NCBI RefSeq assembly: GCF_012396365.1
Contig: NZ_JAAXPG010000002.1
Location: 62,001-126,000, forward strand
DNA: 64,000 nucleotides
Direction: 5' to 3'
Source: Nocardiopsis alborubida
GTDB lineage: Bacteria; Actinomycetota; Actinomycetes; Streptosporangiales; Streptosporangiaceae
This document shows, piece by piece, positions 1-8,351 of this stretch (its first letter is position 1; every line of letters begins with the position of its first letter). A program made the translations under genes and the position numbers. The notes beneath the pieces are model-generated. The model made no database searches. It was given only the letters and a program-made list of their open reading frames with translations, and was not told the DNA's origin.

Positions 1-643
1 CCCACTGGACTCGCTTGAGGCCGTGGGGATCCGGCCCGGTCGGCACCTCGTCCGGGCTCTGGCCGGGCTCGAGGACGGGGCTCCAGTCAGCACCGGTCTT
101 CTGCCAGGTGTGCTCGCCAGAGGCGTAGAGGCCGTCGGGCAGTTTGGACAGGGTCGTGGGCCGACCGGGTGCCTCGGTGAGTGCGACGCGCGAGGCGATC
201 TCCATCAGGCGTTCGTACTCGTCGGTGATGTTCTCAGCGAGCTTGAGGGCAGCGGGCAGGCCGGTCAGCTCGTAGCGGTCGGCGAAGAAGCGCTTCCTGT
301 CCTCGCTGGTAGCCAACCAGGTACCGGAGCTGCCCAGCGCGGTCATGATGTTGGCACCATCGATGCTTCCTTCGCCGTCGCAGACGAACTCGAACTCGAG
401 GGCACCCGTCCGGCCCTGGGCGCGGTTGTGGTGGGCTCGCAGGCGCTCGGCGACGGCGCGCGCCTCCGAAGGTTCGTCGCCGGTGAAGGCCTCCAACCCG
501 TCGAGCATGTCTTGGGCACTCATCGCCGACTCATACGGGTCGTTGGCGGGGTCGAGCAGGATTGTCAGCAGGGTCAGCTGCTCGGCCCCGAGCCCGAGCT
601 CGGAGCTGATGCGATGGACGAGTTCGGAATCGGCATCAACCAT
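1..643 (-). CDS. Hypothetical protein, C-terminus cut by window edge
   Basis: I translated this frame by hand because it runs off the left edge. The ATG at 643 has AGGAG eight bases upstream and the frame stays open to base 1 (about 214 residues). It begins MVDADSELVHRISSELG and is acidic and mostly helical in character, with high GC at third positions. I recognise no family. It is the last visible member of the leftward small-gene run. Confidence 0.7.
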   Translation of the reverse strand, partial: MVDADSELVHRISSELGLGAEQLTLLTILLDPANDPYESAMSAQDMLDGLEAFTGDEPSEARAVAERLRAHHNRAQGRTGALEFEFVCDGEGSIDGANIMTALGSSGTWLATSEDRKRFFADRYELTGLPAALKLAENITDEYERLMEIASRVALTEAPGRPTTLSKLPDGLYASGEHTWQKTGADWSPVLEPGQSPDEVPTGPDPHGLKRVQW

Positions 644-724
644 GTCGTGTTCTCCTGTTCGATCCTGGTGGGGTGCTGGATGCGGCTCCCAGCTCTGTCC
701 TCCGGATGCGACGGTGGCCAGGGG

Positions 725-982
725 TCAACGGTCATGCATGGGCTGGGAGTAAGGCGGGGTGTTGGCGCCCTTCGCCCGGCTGGGCCAGTGGGTGAGAGGT
801 GCGTCGGTGTTGTCGTCCCAGCACTCGCACTGGCCGGTGATGAGGTCGATGTCGATGCGACAGCCGCCGCACCAGGGCAGGTCCTCGATCGAGGTGTCCA
901 TCCACCGGTTTTCGAGGCTTGTCCTCATCCGGTGCGCAATCAGGGAAAGCATCAGGTCACGGGGGGTGGCGAAAGTGCTCAC
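725..982 (-). CDS. Small protein with two Cys pairs
   Basis: An 85-residue protein starting at GTG 982, with GGAAGAG eight bases upstream. Residues near 36-54 contain WCGGC and QCECW, suggesting a small zinc-binding site. No family is recognised. It lies 80 bp upstream of the neighbouring leftward gene and is probably cotranscribed with it. Confidence 0.6.
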   Translation of the reverse strand: MSTFATPRDLMLSLIAHRMRTSLENRWMDTSIEDLPWCGGCRIDIDLITGQCECWDDNTDAPLTHWPSRAKGANTPPYSQPMHDR

Positions 983-1047
983 ATCGACTCTTCCTTGTGC
1001 AGATTGTGCATTTATTCACGGCACGGGCCTATCCTGAGCGTCCTGGG

Positions 1048-1270
1048 CTACTCCGCACCGGGATCGGCCAGCTCTTGCAGGCGACCCGGGGTGGGGTGCA
1101 CGGTGCGGCCTTCGTCGGGTAGATGACGCAGTGCGGCGCGTAGCGGCGCTGCTCAGATAGCGTGCGGGCAGCGAAGAACTGGCCCCAGTAGCGCTCACGG
1201 TTCTGGCAGGCGCACTCGTACTTCGTCCGAACCGCTGCCCGATTCCACTGCGCTTGCGCGTGGTGTACAC
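1048..1270 (-). pseudogene. Frameshifted small cysteine-rich gene
   Basis: No single frame explains this stretch. Hand translation shows a coding-like frame containing KYECACQNRERYWGQFF, which then moves by one base near 1110 into a second coding-like frame ending ELADPGAE and TAG at 1048. The first frame has no ATG, GTG or TTG start; only a GTG in a third frame at 1270 offers one. High GC at third positions follows the frame change. I read it as a broken gene, although a base-call error would look the same. Confidence 0.45.
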
Positions 1271-1336
1271 GGCGCCCCCTGGTGTTGGTTCGGGATGGGG
1301 CGTGCCTGCTTGGGGGTTGGGGGTTTGTCCGTGGGG

Positions 1337-1543
1337 TCAGTCGGCACGCCGGGCGGCGGTGAAGTCGGTGTACACCGAGGAGGCGCCCACTTCCTGAGTA
1401 GCGCCGGTGGCGGGGTAGGAGATCCAGCAGATCAGTATGCGGTCTCCGCGCTCTTCAACGACGTGGACCTTGCGGGGGGTTGCGCCGGCGAAGTCGCCGG
1501 GCACGTAGCGAACTTCGGGGGTGCCGCCGTACTTCGAGCACAT
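1337..1543 (-). CDS. Small hypothetical protein
   Basis: A 68-residue protein starting at ATG 1543 after GAGGAAAGG. It begins MCSKYGGTPEVRYVPGDF. The mix of charged residues and short beta-like segments (KVHVVEERGDRILICWI) suggests a small beta-barrel, but I recognise no family. Confidence 0.55.
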   Translation of the reverse strand: MCSKYGGTPEVRYVPGDFAGATPRKVHVVEERGDRILICWISYPATGATQEVGASSVYTDFTAARRAD

Positions 1544-1617
1544 GGGGTTGGCCTTTCCTCAGGGAGCGAACCGGTGTCGGGGCACGATGGTGGACGCGCC
1601 CCCGACACCGTGGGGGG

Positions 1618-1869
1618 TTAGTGGCGACCGTGGGTGCGGTCGTAGAGGTCGGCCAGACGCCCGGTGTCGCGGGCGTCGTCGGCGCCGATGACGGCGCAGG
1701 CCTCGGTTAAGGCCTTGACGCGCTCCATCGCGCCGGTCAACCCCGCCCCCCATCGTGTGGGATCGGTGTACGGCCAGACCTCGCCTTGTTCGGTGAGGAT
1801 TTCCACGACGACGCCCCACTCCTTGAGGGCCATCTCGATCAGGGCGGCGCGCTCGGCCTTGGTACTCAC
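1618..1869 (-). CDS. Small hypothetical protein
   Basis: An 83-residue, largely helical protein starting at GTG 1869 (MSTKAERAALIEMALKEWG) with GGAGATC upstream and ending at TAA. It resembles small phage or plasmid early proteins in size and acidity, but no domain is recognised. Confidence 0.55.
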   Translation of the reverse strand: MSTKAERAALIEMALKEWGVVVEILTEQGEVWPYTDPTRWGAGLTGAMERVKALTEACAVIGADDARDTGRLADLYDRTHGRH

Positions 1870-1889
1870 AGGGATCTCCGTTCGGTTGG

Positions 1890-2277
1890 TGGGGTCTTAG
1901 AACTGGGGGGTCGTGGCGAAGTCGGCGTTGTGGAGGATGTCGAGCTGTTCGAGGCGGACTCCGCGCAGAGCACGGGTGTAGTCCTGGGGAGGCGAACCCC
2001 GCCGTGAGGCCCCATCAGGGGGAGGGGCGGCGGAAGTGAAAGTGACGACTGGTGCTCACAGGTGGGCGCATGGGCCGGTCCTAGTCGTCGCGCATCTGGG
2101 GGCCAGCCCGGCGCTTCGCAGGCTGCGCGGGGTGTTGGGACGGCCTACTCCCAGGCGTGCGGTGGCATCGGCACTGACCAGTGCGGTGAGCTGGGGGCGC
2201 TGAGAGGAGGCATCGTGGTTTATTCGTGTGAGGTCGGGGACGGTCGGACCCCGGAATTTCTAACGTAGATTTTGCTT
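1890..2277 (-). pseudogene. Degraded coding stretch, no intact gene
   Basis: About 390 bp without an intact gene. Two coding-like leftward pieces are visible. One follows the TAG of the next gene in the same frame (RINHDASSQRPQLTALVSAD) and would need a shift to reach QMRDD and TAG at 2081. The other (EQLDILHNADFATTPQF, TAA at 1897) has a possible GTG start at 2058 that is out of frame by one base at a run of five C. Neither piece has a usable start in its own frame. Confidence 0.3.
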
Positions 2278-2679
2278 CTATTCAGGCGAGGAGTGCGCGT
2301 GCCCAAGGCCTTCGGTGGCCAGTGAATTGCCCGGGGCGTGGATGTTGTAGTAGCCGGTGAGTTTCGGGCTCAGCGTGCGGATCGGGCGGTCGTCGCGGCG
2401 AAACCGGTGGACGTGGTTGTTACTGGGGTGCGCCTGCGGATCGACCTCGCTGTGCTCGTAGTAGGCGTGGTCGGGGGTGATGTGGACGATCTCCCATTCC
2501 TCGTGACCGCTGTCACCCCAGGGGTCGCCGAGGATGAGCACGTCGCCCACGCCCATCAGCCGCCGAGGGATGTCGAGGGGGCGCTGCTGCGGTGCAGAAG
2601 GCTCGGGCATCTGCGGACCGAATCCGGCCTCGATGAATTCATAGACGCAGCTGCACACCACGGCTTCGGTGTCGCACAT
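2278..2679 (-). CDS. Hypothetical protein
   Basis: A 133-residue protein starting at ATG 2679 with GGAGGAT six bases upstream. It begins MCDTEAVVCSCVYEFIEAGF, and the middle (GVGDVLILGDPWGDSG) looks like a small beta-barrel. The TAG stop is followed in frame by further open sequence (see the degraded stretch at 1890-2277). Family unknown. Confidence 0.6.
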   Translation of the reverse strand: MCDTEAVVCSCVYEFIEAGFGPQMPEPSAPQQRPLDIPRRLMGVGDVLILGDPWGDSGHEEWEIVHITPDHAYYEHSEVDPQAHPSNNHVHRFRRDDRPIRTLSPKLTGYYNIHAPGNSLATEGLGHAHSSPE

Positions 2680-2897
2680 GGGATCCTCCTTCGCTCGGTT
2701 TTGCGGAAGGCGTTTCTGCTTCGCCCGCTTCCTTCTAATGTCGTCACGGCCTATGCCTTCGCCCCACCGAAACGATTCCCGCCCCCCGGGGGCCGCTTCC
2801 GGCCGCGTGGGACCCTATTTCGGGGGCGGTGTCGGTAATCCCTTCGGCCCGGCAGCGGCCGTCTCCCCGATCGAATCGCGGGGGCCGGCTGGACCGA

Positions 2898-3131
2898 TCA
2901 GGACGAGATCCAGCCGAGGACCTCGTCGAAGGTGGCGTCGTAGCTCGCCTCGACCGCCTCGGCGAGCCCGTCGTTGGGATGCTCGAGGTAGTGGGCCGCG
3001 GCGTTGATCAGGAGGTTGAGTGCGTCGATCGTGCCTTCCTCTGGCAGGCTCGCGGCATCGGCGATGTCCTCGACAGCTCGGTTGAGGGCCGCGGTGATCT
3101 GATCGTGGGCGTACGCAGTGGGCTCTGGCAT
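2898..3131 (-). CDS. Small hypothetical protein
   Basis: A 77-residue acidic helical protein. I chose ATG 3131 rather than upstream starts because GGAAGG lies six bases before it. It begins MPEPTAYAHDQITAALNRAV. It follows the 30-codon gene at 3133-3225 with almost no gap, so the two are probably translated together. Confidence 0.65.
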   Translation of the reverse strand: MPEPTAYAHDQITAALNRAVEDIADAASLPEEGTIDALNLLINAAAHYLEHPNDGLAEAVEASYDATFDEVLGWISS

Positions 3132-3132
3132 G

Positions 3133-3225
3133 TCAGCCTTCCTTGTCGGTGAGAGGCGAGCTCGGGGAGGCGTCGAAGTGGTCCCGCAACTCGGGGGTCT
3201 GGTCATCGACGACGGCGGTGATCAT
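3133..3225 (-). CDS. Micro-ORF, 30 residues, translationally coupled
   Basis: Found by hand. The ATG at 3225 overlaps the TGA of the upstream gene as TGATG, and the frame ends TGA three bases before the next ATG. The peptide begins MITAVVDDQTPELRDHF. High GC at third positions and tight packing between two genes argue that it is translated. No function is suggested. Confidence 0.5.
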   Translation of the reverse strand: MITAVVDDQTPELRDHFDASPSSPLTDKEG

Positions 3226-3620
3226 CACCGGGTATCGGGGTCGCCGATGTGGTCAAGGGCGTGACCCAACGCCTCGGAGTCCTCGAACTCGAGGCGGAGA
3301 GTGGCGGTCCTCGAGTCGTCGTCCTGCGGGACGAGCTCTTCACGCAGCGCGTCGACGAGGTCAGGGTTGACGGTCGGACGCAGGACGACGACTCGGGTGT
3401 CCTCGATGGGTAGTGGCAGGACGGCGACGAGGTCGTGGGGGCGCTCGTCGTCGTTGATCATGGTCGTCGAGGCGAGGATGTACGTCCCGCCATCGGTGAC
3501 GTAGGCCTCGGTGGCGTAGTCGAGCTTGCCGGTGATTCGATCCCCTGCAGCGTGGACGATGTGGGCGAAGCCATGAGCGCCGCTCGTCCTGATGAACTGC
3601 GAGTCATCTCCGTTGGTCAT
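3225..3620 (-). CDS. Hypothetical protein
   Basis: A 131-residue protein. The reading frame is open far upstream, but ATG 3620 is preceded by a near-perfect AAGGAGGAA and overlaps the HNH gene stop as ATGA, so I take it as the start. It begins MTNGDDSQFIRTSGAHGF and alternates short beta strands with acidic loops. Family unknown. Confidence 0.65.
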   Translation of the reverse strand: MTNGDDSQFIRTSGAHGFAHIVHAAGDRITGKLDYATEAYVTDGGTYILASTTMINDDERPHDLVAVLPLPIEDTRVVVLRPTVNPDLVDALREELVPQDDDSRTATLRLEFEDSEALGHALDHIGDPDTR

Positions 3621-3991
3621 GAGTACTTCCTCCTTCGCTGGCGCAGTCGCCACCGGTAGAGAGGCGACGGCATGCGGTTCGACTTGCGGGCGTTGTGCCG
3701 CTGGCAGAGAGCGGCCCCGTTCCCGAGCGCGGTCGCCCCTCCCCTGCTCCACGGGACGATGTGGTCGGCCTGGAGCCCGGTTACCGCCCGGCAGCGCGGC
3801 CACAGCGGGTGCTTGTGCTCGCAGCGCCAGCGGGCTCGGGCGAGGAGGGTCTTCTTCTGCTCCCAGGTGAACAGACGCTGGGGGTCGCGCCACCTGCGGC
3901 GTCGGCCGATCGCGTGGGCGATGAGGGCGAGCGGGATGAAGGCGAGGAGGGTCGCCGCGAGAGCGATGAGCGAGTCGGGGCTCGGTGCCAC
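3617..3991 (-). CDS. HNH endonuclease-domain protein with N-terminal membrane segment
   Basis: 124 residues from GTG 3991, with AGGAG eight bases upstream. Residues about 8-28 form one hydrophobic segment followed by IGRRRRW. The C-terminal half carries an HNH core: CEHKH, RCRAVTG, ADHIVPWSRGG and ALCQRHNARKSN. HNH proteins of this size are metal-dependent nucleases, often encoded by phages and mobile elements. The membrane-like N-terminus is unusual for a DNA-cutting enzyme. It is coupled by ATGA to the next gene. Confidence 0.75.
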   Translation of the reverse strand: MAPSPDSLIALAATLLAFIPLALIAHAIGRRRRWRDPQRLFTWEQKKTLLARARWRCEHKHPLWPRCRAVTGLQADHIVPWSRGGATALGNGAALCQRHNARKSNRMPSPLYRWRLRQRRRKYS

Positions 3992-4138
3992 AGGCGGCTC
4001 CTGGGATCGGGGGCGCTGTCAGAGCAGCGCCCGTCAAGTCGCGGTCAGCTGGTGCGCGCTCGGTGACGTGGTCGACGGCTCTCTCCGTCCCACCCACCCC
4101 GCACGGGGTCAGCTGGGCGGGTGATGGGCGGAGGTTCG

Positions 4139-4210
4139 TCAGAAAGGCCAGGACTGAGATGTTCCGCCCAACAAGGAGGTCTCCTCGCGGACGGGGCCAA
4201 TGGGTCCCAT
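4139..4210 (-). CDS. Possible 23-residue micro-ORF
   Basis: The ATG at 4210 overlaps the TGA of the upstream gene (TGATG) and the frame ends TGA at 4139, giving MGPIGPVREETSLLGG and a few more residues. The coupling makes translation plausible; the length makes it uncertain. Confidence 0.3.
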   Translation of the reverse strand: MGPIGPVREETSLLGGTSQSWPF

Positions 4211-4485
4211 CAGGACCAGTAGTCGTTCGCGTCCAGCTCCATCTGACGCCGAACCGAGCGCCCGTACATCTCAGCCGTCTCCACGACTTCGGGTTTGGAA
4301 CCGCCGAGCGAATGCCAGTGGATCTTCGCCTCGGGCACTTCCTCGGGCACGGATTCGGTGATGGCCACCGCGATCAGCGTCTTCAGCTCCTCGGTCTGCC
4401 AACGGTCAGCGGGAGCCTCGACGGTGAACACCACGCGGATGCGTTTGGGCTTCACGGGTAGCTGGTCGTTGCTGGTCTTGACCAT
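4210..4485 (-). CDS. Hypothetical protein
   Basis: A 91-residue protein from ATG 4485 with GAGGAGAAC nine bases upstream. It contains a beta-rich start (RIRVVFTVEAP) followed by a helix, then IHWHSLGG. This has the look of a small ferredoxin-fold domain, but I recognise no family. Confidence 0.6.
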   Translation of the reverse strand: MVKTSNDQLPVKPKRIRVVFTVEAPADRWQTEELKTLIAVAITESVPEEVPEAKIHWHSLGGSKPEVVETAEMYGRSVRRQMELDANDYWS

Positions 4486-4554
4486 GGTGTGCGTTCTCCT
4501 CGTGGGGTGGCCCCGATCACGCGCGCGACATGACCGGGGCCGTTAGGGATGAGG

Positions 4555-4788
4555 TCAGAGGTGGCCATGGACCTCGCGCACCCGGTTTAGGCACGCGAGC
4601 GCGAGGCCAGCAGTATCGGTGTTCACGTGCACGGCCAGCTCGCCGTCATAGAAGAGGGAGGCAGCCAGGGCCGGGATGCTTGCCAGGGAGACGGTGATCT
4701 CGATATCACCGTCTTCACCGGTGAGGCCGAGCGTCACCCGGTCGGTTGCAAGGTCGAAGAGGACCTTGGACACCGCTGTCGCCTTCAC
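4555..4788 (-). CDS. Small hypothetical protein
   Basis: A 77-residue protein starting at GTG 4788, which overlaps the upstream stop as GTGA. It begins MKATAVSKVLFDLATDRVTL and ends ACLNRVREVHGHL. Beta-rich first half, helical second half. Translational coupling to the zinc-ribbon gene suggests a shared role, which is unknown. Confidence 0.6.
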   Translation of the reverse strand: MKATAVSKVLFDLATDRVTLGLTGEDGDIEITVSLASIPALAASLFYDGELAVHVNTDTAGLALACLNRVREVHGHL

Positions 4789-5264
4789 CGCTTGTCCTTC
4801 TTGATGCGCTTGGGCTTACCGGGCTTGGCCCTGAAGAAGCCTTCAAGGAAGTCGCGCAGGTCTTCGTTGGCGATCTCGATGAACTCCGCGTCGGCGGTGG
4901 GGAACCGCTCAGCTGTGTTCCTGTTGGCACGCTTGACCAAGCCAGTGAGGTCACGCTCGACTACCAAGCGCTTGCACAGCCCGCAGGCGTTCCAGACGCC
5001 GTCGTCGGCTCGGGTGACCGAGTCGTCGCCCGTCTGGTCGTGCATGGCGAAGAGCATGCGCGTGGTGAAGGTCCACAGCGGGTCGCGGCCTCCGCAGAAG
5101 TCGCAGAGGGCGCCGCCCTCGGCCGGAGCAGGCTCGGGTTCGTGGTCAGCCTCGTAGGTGTGGTGGTACTCCCAGGAGACTTCCGTGCCCTTGTGGTGCT
5201 CAACCGTAACGAGCTGGCCCCTGCAGATTGAGCAGTACGCGGCCAGACGAGGTGCGCCGCTCAT
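4785..5264 (-). CDS. Protein with three CxxC knuckles
   Basis: A 159-residue protein starting at ATG 5264, overlapping the upstream stop by ATGA. It carries CSICRG near residue 11, CDFCGGRD near 54 and CGLCKRL near 94, spaced as zinc ribbons, and a basic tail (KPGKPKRIKKDKR). Zinc-ribbon proteins with basic tails often bind nucleic acid, but no specific family is recognised. Confidence 0.65.
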   Translation of the reverse strand: MSGAPRLAAYCSICRGQLVTVEHHKGTEVSWEYHHTYEADHEPEPAPAEGGALCDFCGGRDPLWTFTTRMLFAMHDQTGDDSVTRADDGVWNACGLCKRLVVERDLTGLVKRANRNTAERFPTADAEFIEIANEDLRDFLEGFFRAKPGKPKRIKKDKR

Positions 5265-5692
5265 TGGTCGTCCTCCTTCGGCTCGGGAAGCTGGTCCTTC
5301 TCCGCGTGGTATCGGCCCCAGGTGAAGGGACCCCTGTGATGGGCCAGCAGCGGCTTGCCCTCAGGAGGCAGGTCGAACGGCCCTTCCCCGGCAAGCCTCC
5401 AGTGCTTGGCCGCGATCTCGTCGGTCGCGGCGTTGCGCTCGGCGCGGTCGGTGAACACCTGGCAGGTGATGTCGCCTTCGGTGTAGGTAGCCACCGCGTA
5501 GACGCCGTGCCGCTTGTCGTTGAGGTGGACGACGATGACCTGCGGCCACTCGCCGAGGCCCCACATGCCGAGTCCCCAGGTGGGCACGGGTTTCCAGCCG
5601 AACCGCAGGTTCTCCATCCACTCGTGTCCGTCACCGAAGACAGTCGGAGGCAGTGCTGGCACGTGCAGGTGTGCGGGGGACAGTTCAGACAC
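5261..5692 (-). CDS. Hypothetical protein
   Basis: 143 residues. I chose GTG 5692, preceded by GGAGGAG and overlapping the upstream stop by eight bases, over a TTG thirty bases further up. The protein is rich in Trp (WKPVPTWGLGMWGLGEW) and contains a beta-rich segment (GVYAVATYTEGDITCQVF). Family unknown; it overlaps the genes on both sides. Confidence 0.6.
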   Translation of the reverse strand: MSELSPAHLHVPALPPTVFGDGHEWMENLRFGWKPVPTWGLGMWGLGEWPQVIVVHLNDKRHGVYAVATYTEGDITCQVFTDRAERNAATDEIAAKHWRLAGEGPFDLPPEGKPLLAHHRGPFTWGRYHAEKDQLPEPKEDDQ

Positions 5693-6137
5693 GGCGCTCC
5701 TCCGGTTCCACACCGGGGACAACCTCGTGAGCGGGGGCGGGGGTCCACTCCAGGTCGCGCCTCACCATCAGCCGCGGGGCCGCGACGGCGCTGACGTTGC
5801 CGACCTGGAGGGCGGAGTCGGTGGTCGTGGGGATGACCAGGCGCTCCAGGTCGGTGAGACAGAAGGAATCCCACAGCGTCGCAGCGTCAGGAGCGGGACG
5901 CCAGTATCCGTAGGCCATCCACTTCTGCGTGTCGCGGTCCTGCCAGACCTCGGCCACCCACCAGTCAGCGAGGGGCGCCGAATAGTGCAGGTGGATGACA
6001 GTGTCGGGCTGGGCCAGCTCCTCCTGATCGAACTTGCCGGGGATGTCGGCGAGGTTCGACGGGAGGAAGTCATGCCCTCGCGCCTCGGGCTGCGTCTGGA
6101 CCGAAGCGGTTTCGCACAGCGGGTTGTTCTCGTACAT
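5685..6137 (-). CDS. Hypothetical protein
   Basis: 150 residues from ATG 6137 with GGAAGG about twelve bases upstream. The frame is open further upstream but runs through two hairpins, so the internal ATG is preferred. The middle (WWVAEVWQDRDTQKW) is Trp-rich like its downstream neighbour, which hints that the two may be related in fold. No family is recognised. Confidence 0.6.
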   Translation of the reverse strand: MYENNPLCETASVQTQPEARGHDFLPSNLADIPGKFDQEELAQPDTVIHLHYSAPLADWWVAEVWQDRDTQKWMAYGYWRPAPDAATLWDSFCLTDLERLVIPTTTDSALQVGNVSAVAAPRLMVRRDLEWTPAPAHEVVPGVEPEERRV

Positions 6138-6177
6138 TGGTACTGCTGCCTTCCTGATTCGTCGGGTGGGGCAAGCG

Positions 6178-6271
6178 CGCCCAGGCCGGACACGGGTCTC
6201 TACTTCGCTTCCGGCCTGGGCGGTCGACACTGACGCCGCTGGTCCTGTTGGGGGATGGGACCAGCGGCGTC
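6178..6271. terminator. Two tandem hairpins
   Basis: The first stem is CGCCCAGGCCGG (6178-6189) pairing with 6211-6222 across a 21-base loop. The second is GACGCCGCTGGTCC (6232-6245) pairing with 6258-6271 across 12 bases. There is no clear T-run. They probably end or attenuate leftward transcription before the gene at 6137. Confidence 0.6.
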
Positions 6272-6485
6272 CGTGCGTTCCGGGGTCGCCCCTTCGGGCG
6301 ACGAGTAGTGGTGGTAAGGCGTGCATGACCGCGTCCTCCACAAAGCCGTGGAAGCCGGTCTCACCGGCGATGCCGTGCGCGCCGATCACGTAGAACCCGG
6401 CACCGCGCAACTACCGGTGGACCTGGGAGTAGCGGCCGTCCGGCTTCGCCACGAGAACGATGAGCGAGTCGGCGCCCGGAAGCAC
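6200..6485 (-). pseudogene. Gene broken by a stop and a frameshift
   Basis: GTG 6485 follows AGGAG and opens MLPGADSLIVLVAKPDGRY. The frame meets TAG at 6411-6413 but continues with strong coding bias (GAGFYVIGAHGIAGETGFHG). Near 6325 the coding frame moves by one base to YHHYSSPEGATPERTDAAG and ends at TAG 6200. Codon bias is high on both sides of each lesion. I read it as a decayed gene; its original function is unknown. Confidence 0.5.
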
Positions 6486-6533
6486 GGGGCGACTCCTGAG
6501 TAACGGGGACTGGTCGAGTTGGGCGACTGCGCA

Positions 6534-7637
6534 CTAGAAGTCGATGGAGGGCTTCGGTGGCCGCCGGAGCAGCACCGCCGCGCCCGCGAGGTCGGACCCC
6601 TTGCGGTCCTCACCGGCCTCAGCGCGCTCCTGGTCGGTGCGCGTGTCGATGAGTTCGAAGGCACCGGCGGGCAGTACGTAGCCGTCCGGGGTGGGAAGGG
6701 CGTTGCGCATCCGCAGGCGCAGCTCGAGGTCCAAGCGCCAGCACTGGATCGACTGCAGCGCGTCGGAGTCGAAGAGGTCGAGCTCGCCCTCGATCTCATC
6801 GGTGTCGCCGTCGGGCCAGGAGATGACCGCGTGGACGGGATCGCGGCCGCGAAGGCTGGTGCGCTTGATGTTGAGGTCGCCGATGATCGCGGCGAAGTCC
6901 TCTCCCAGTCTCAGCTCGAAGGCGATGGCGCGCAGGTGGTCGAAGTTGAGATCGATCTTGCGCGAGAACTCGACGACCGCGGAGACCGCCTCCTCGGCGA
7001 TCCCGGGCACCTGGTCGCGCAGGTACTCGGCGACGGTCTCGGGCTCCGGGTAGGCGAAGCGCATGTGGTAGTGGAATCGGCCCGGCCGGTTGAGCATGTA
7101 GTCGCTCGTGCGATGGAGCGAGTTGACCGAGAGCACGTAGAGACGCTTCGTCGTTGAGAGGCCGTCGAAGAGCGAGAGGAACTGGTCCTGCGGGGCCTCG
7201 TCATCATCGACCGGCGCGAAGACCTTCTCGAACTCATCGAAGACCACGAGGCATTCGCCGAGCTCATCGAGGAAGGAGGCAAGGCCGGGTGTCGAATGCT
7301 GGACGAGGACTGTCGGCAGCTCGTACTCCTCGCGCATCTTCTCGGCGAGCATACGGATCATCAGCGACTTGCCCATGCCCTTGTCGCCGGAGAGAATGAC
7401 GCCGAGCGAGCGGCCCATCGCGGCGTAACCGGTGGCGATCCGGCCCACGCGCGCGGCGTGGTCGCCGTAGATGGCCTCGTCGCCCGGGGACAGGGGCTCG
7501 GTCTCGTGGAGGCTGTAGCCGAGCATCGTCGAGAACTGGATCGTGTACGTCGCGACGGGGAGCCGGTCAAAGGTCTGGACCGAGTCGTCGTACAGGCGCA
7601 GAGCGCCGCCGGAGGAAACGATCGTGGTGGCGGGCAT
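6534..7637 (-). CDS. AAA-type ATPase, single domain
   Basis: 367 residues. ATG 7637 is chosen because the upstream extension lacks coding bias; the only possible ribosome site is GAAAGCGAG. A Walker A GDKGMGKS lies at residues 84-91, Walker B LVVFDEFEK near 125, a sensor-like VLSVNSL near 165 and an arginine-finger candidate NRPGRFHYH. This layout matches AAA ATPases of phages and plasmids that remodel DNA or protein. The last 90 residues are a private beta-rich tail. It is the downstream end of the helicase/MoxR block, so a partner role there is my inference. Confidence 0.8.
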   Translation of the reverse strand: MPATTIVSSGGALRLYDDSVQTFDRLPVATYTIQFSTMLGYSLHETEPLSPGDEAIYGDHAARVGRIATGYAAMGRSLGVILSGDKGMGKSLMIRMLAEKMREEYELPTVLVQHSTPGLASFLDELGECLVVFDEFEKVFAPVDDDEAPQDQFLSLFDGLSTTKRLYVLSVNSLHRTSDYMLNRPGRFHYHMRFAYPEPETVAEYLRDQVPGIAEEAVSAVVEFSRKIDLNFDHLRAIAFELRLGEDFAAIIGDLNIKRTSLRGRDPVHAVISWPDGDTDEIEGELDLFDSDALQSIQCWRLDLELRLRMRNALPTPDGYVLPAGAFELIDTRTDQERAEAGEDRKGSDLAGAAVLLRRPPKPSIDF

Positions 7638-7639
7638 GC

Positions 7640-7951
7640 ATACTCGCTTTCGTAGGAGGATGTGGGTGGTTGGAGGGCGTACGTCCAGCACACCGGCATG
7701 AGGTGGCCAGTCGGCGGGTAGGCGCCGCCGGGCTCGTCGAGGACGATGGCTGGGACGTCGCCCGAGGAGCCGAAGAATTGCTTGGCGCGCTCGACGAGGG
7801 GCTACTGGCGGTCCGCCGGGGACGGGAAGTGCTCAACGACGTGGCCGTCGCCTTAATCGGCGATGACCGAGTGCGCGCTGGCCGGGTGCCCGGTGCGTAC
7901 CGGATGGCGCGCGGTGGACATGTAGATGCTGGTGGTGAGCCTGACGGTCAT
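7640..7951 (-). pseudogene. Gene interrupted by TAA and TAG
   Basis: ATG 7951 opens MTVRLTTSIYMSTARHPV. The frame stops at TAA 7853-7855, resumes with strong coding bias (GDGHVVEHFPSPADRQ), stops at TAG 7802-7804 and resumes again (ERAKQFFGSSGDVPAIV). All three pieces share one frame and high GC at third positions, as expected for one gene carrying two nonsense changes. The 32-residue first piece could also be a short gene on its own. Function unknown. Confidence 0.45.
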
Positions 7952-7982
7952 CACCGCGGCGACGCTCCGCACACCCAAGCAG

Positions 7983-8075
7983 TTACAGGGCCTCAGTGGC
8001 GTACCATCCGGCGACCTGCCAGGCGGTCGCGGTTTTGTGGTCGGAACTGGGGTGCAGGGCGGCGAAACCGGTCAT
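7983..8075 (-). CDS. Micro-ORF, 30 residues, coupled by TGATG
   Basis: Found by hand. The ATG at 8075 overlaps the TGA of the upstream reading frame and ends at TAA 7983. The peptide begins MTGFAALHPSSDHKTATAW. Good codon bias and coupling support it; there is no family. Confidence 0.45.
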   Translation of the reverse strand: MTGFAALHPSSDHKTATAWQVAGWYATEAL

Positions 8076-8311
8076 CAGGGCTTTTTCTTGGTGCACTTCT
8101 TGCAGGCGTTGGTGGCGTCACGGGCGGGCAGGTACAGGTCGACAATGGCTCCGCAACGGGTGCCGAGCCCGACGGCGCCGTCGAGGATGTGCGGGGTTGT
8201 TCCAGGTCGGAGGATCCCGTACCTGGTGGTGGCCCCGTCCTCCTGGTCTTTTCTGAGAGCGTCGAGTTCGGAGGCTTCGCGGGGGGTGACGTCGTAGGTG
8301 ATGCTCCTCAG
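8075..8311 (-). CDS. Small zinc-knuckle protein, start codon unclear
   Basis: A clear coding frame reads SITYDVTPREASELDAL, later GTRCGAIVDLYLPARD, and ends ACKKCTKKKP with TGA at 8075. There is a good AGGAG, but the codon at the expected distance is ATC (8302), and CTG (8309-8311) is the only other near-start codon. Either a rare start is used or the ATG has been lost. C-x-x-C plus one more Cys suggests metal binding. Confidence 0.5.
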   Translation of the reverse strand: MRSITYDVTPREASELDALRKDQEDGATTRYGILRPGTTPHILDGAVGLGTRCGAIVDLYLPARDATNACKKCTKKKP

Positions 8312-8351
8312 CTCCTGCGGTGGTGTGTCAGGCTGGTGGTGCGGGACGCCC

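Noticed and set aside
23-1126. A 367-residue plus-strand open frame at the left edge
   Set aside because: It is the antisense shadow of leftward genes; its codon bias is poor and it has no ribosome site. The minus frame from 643 has both.
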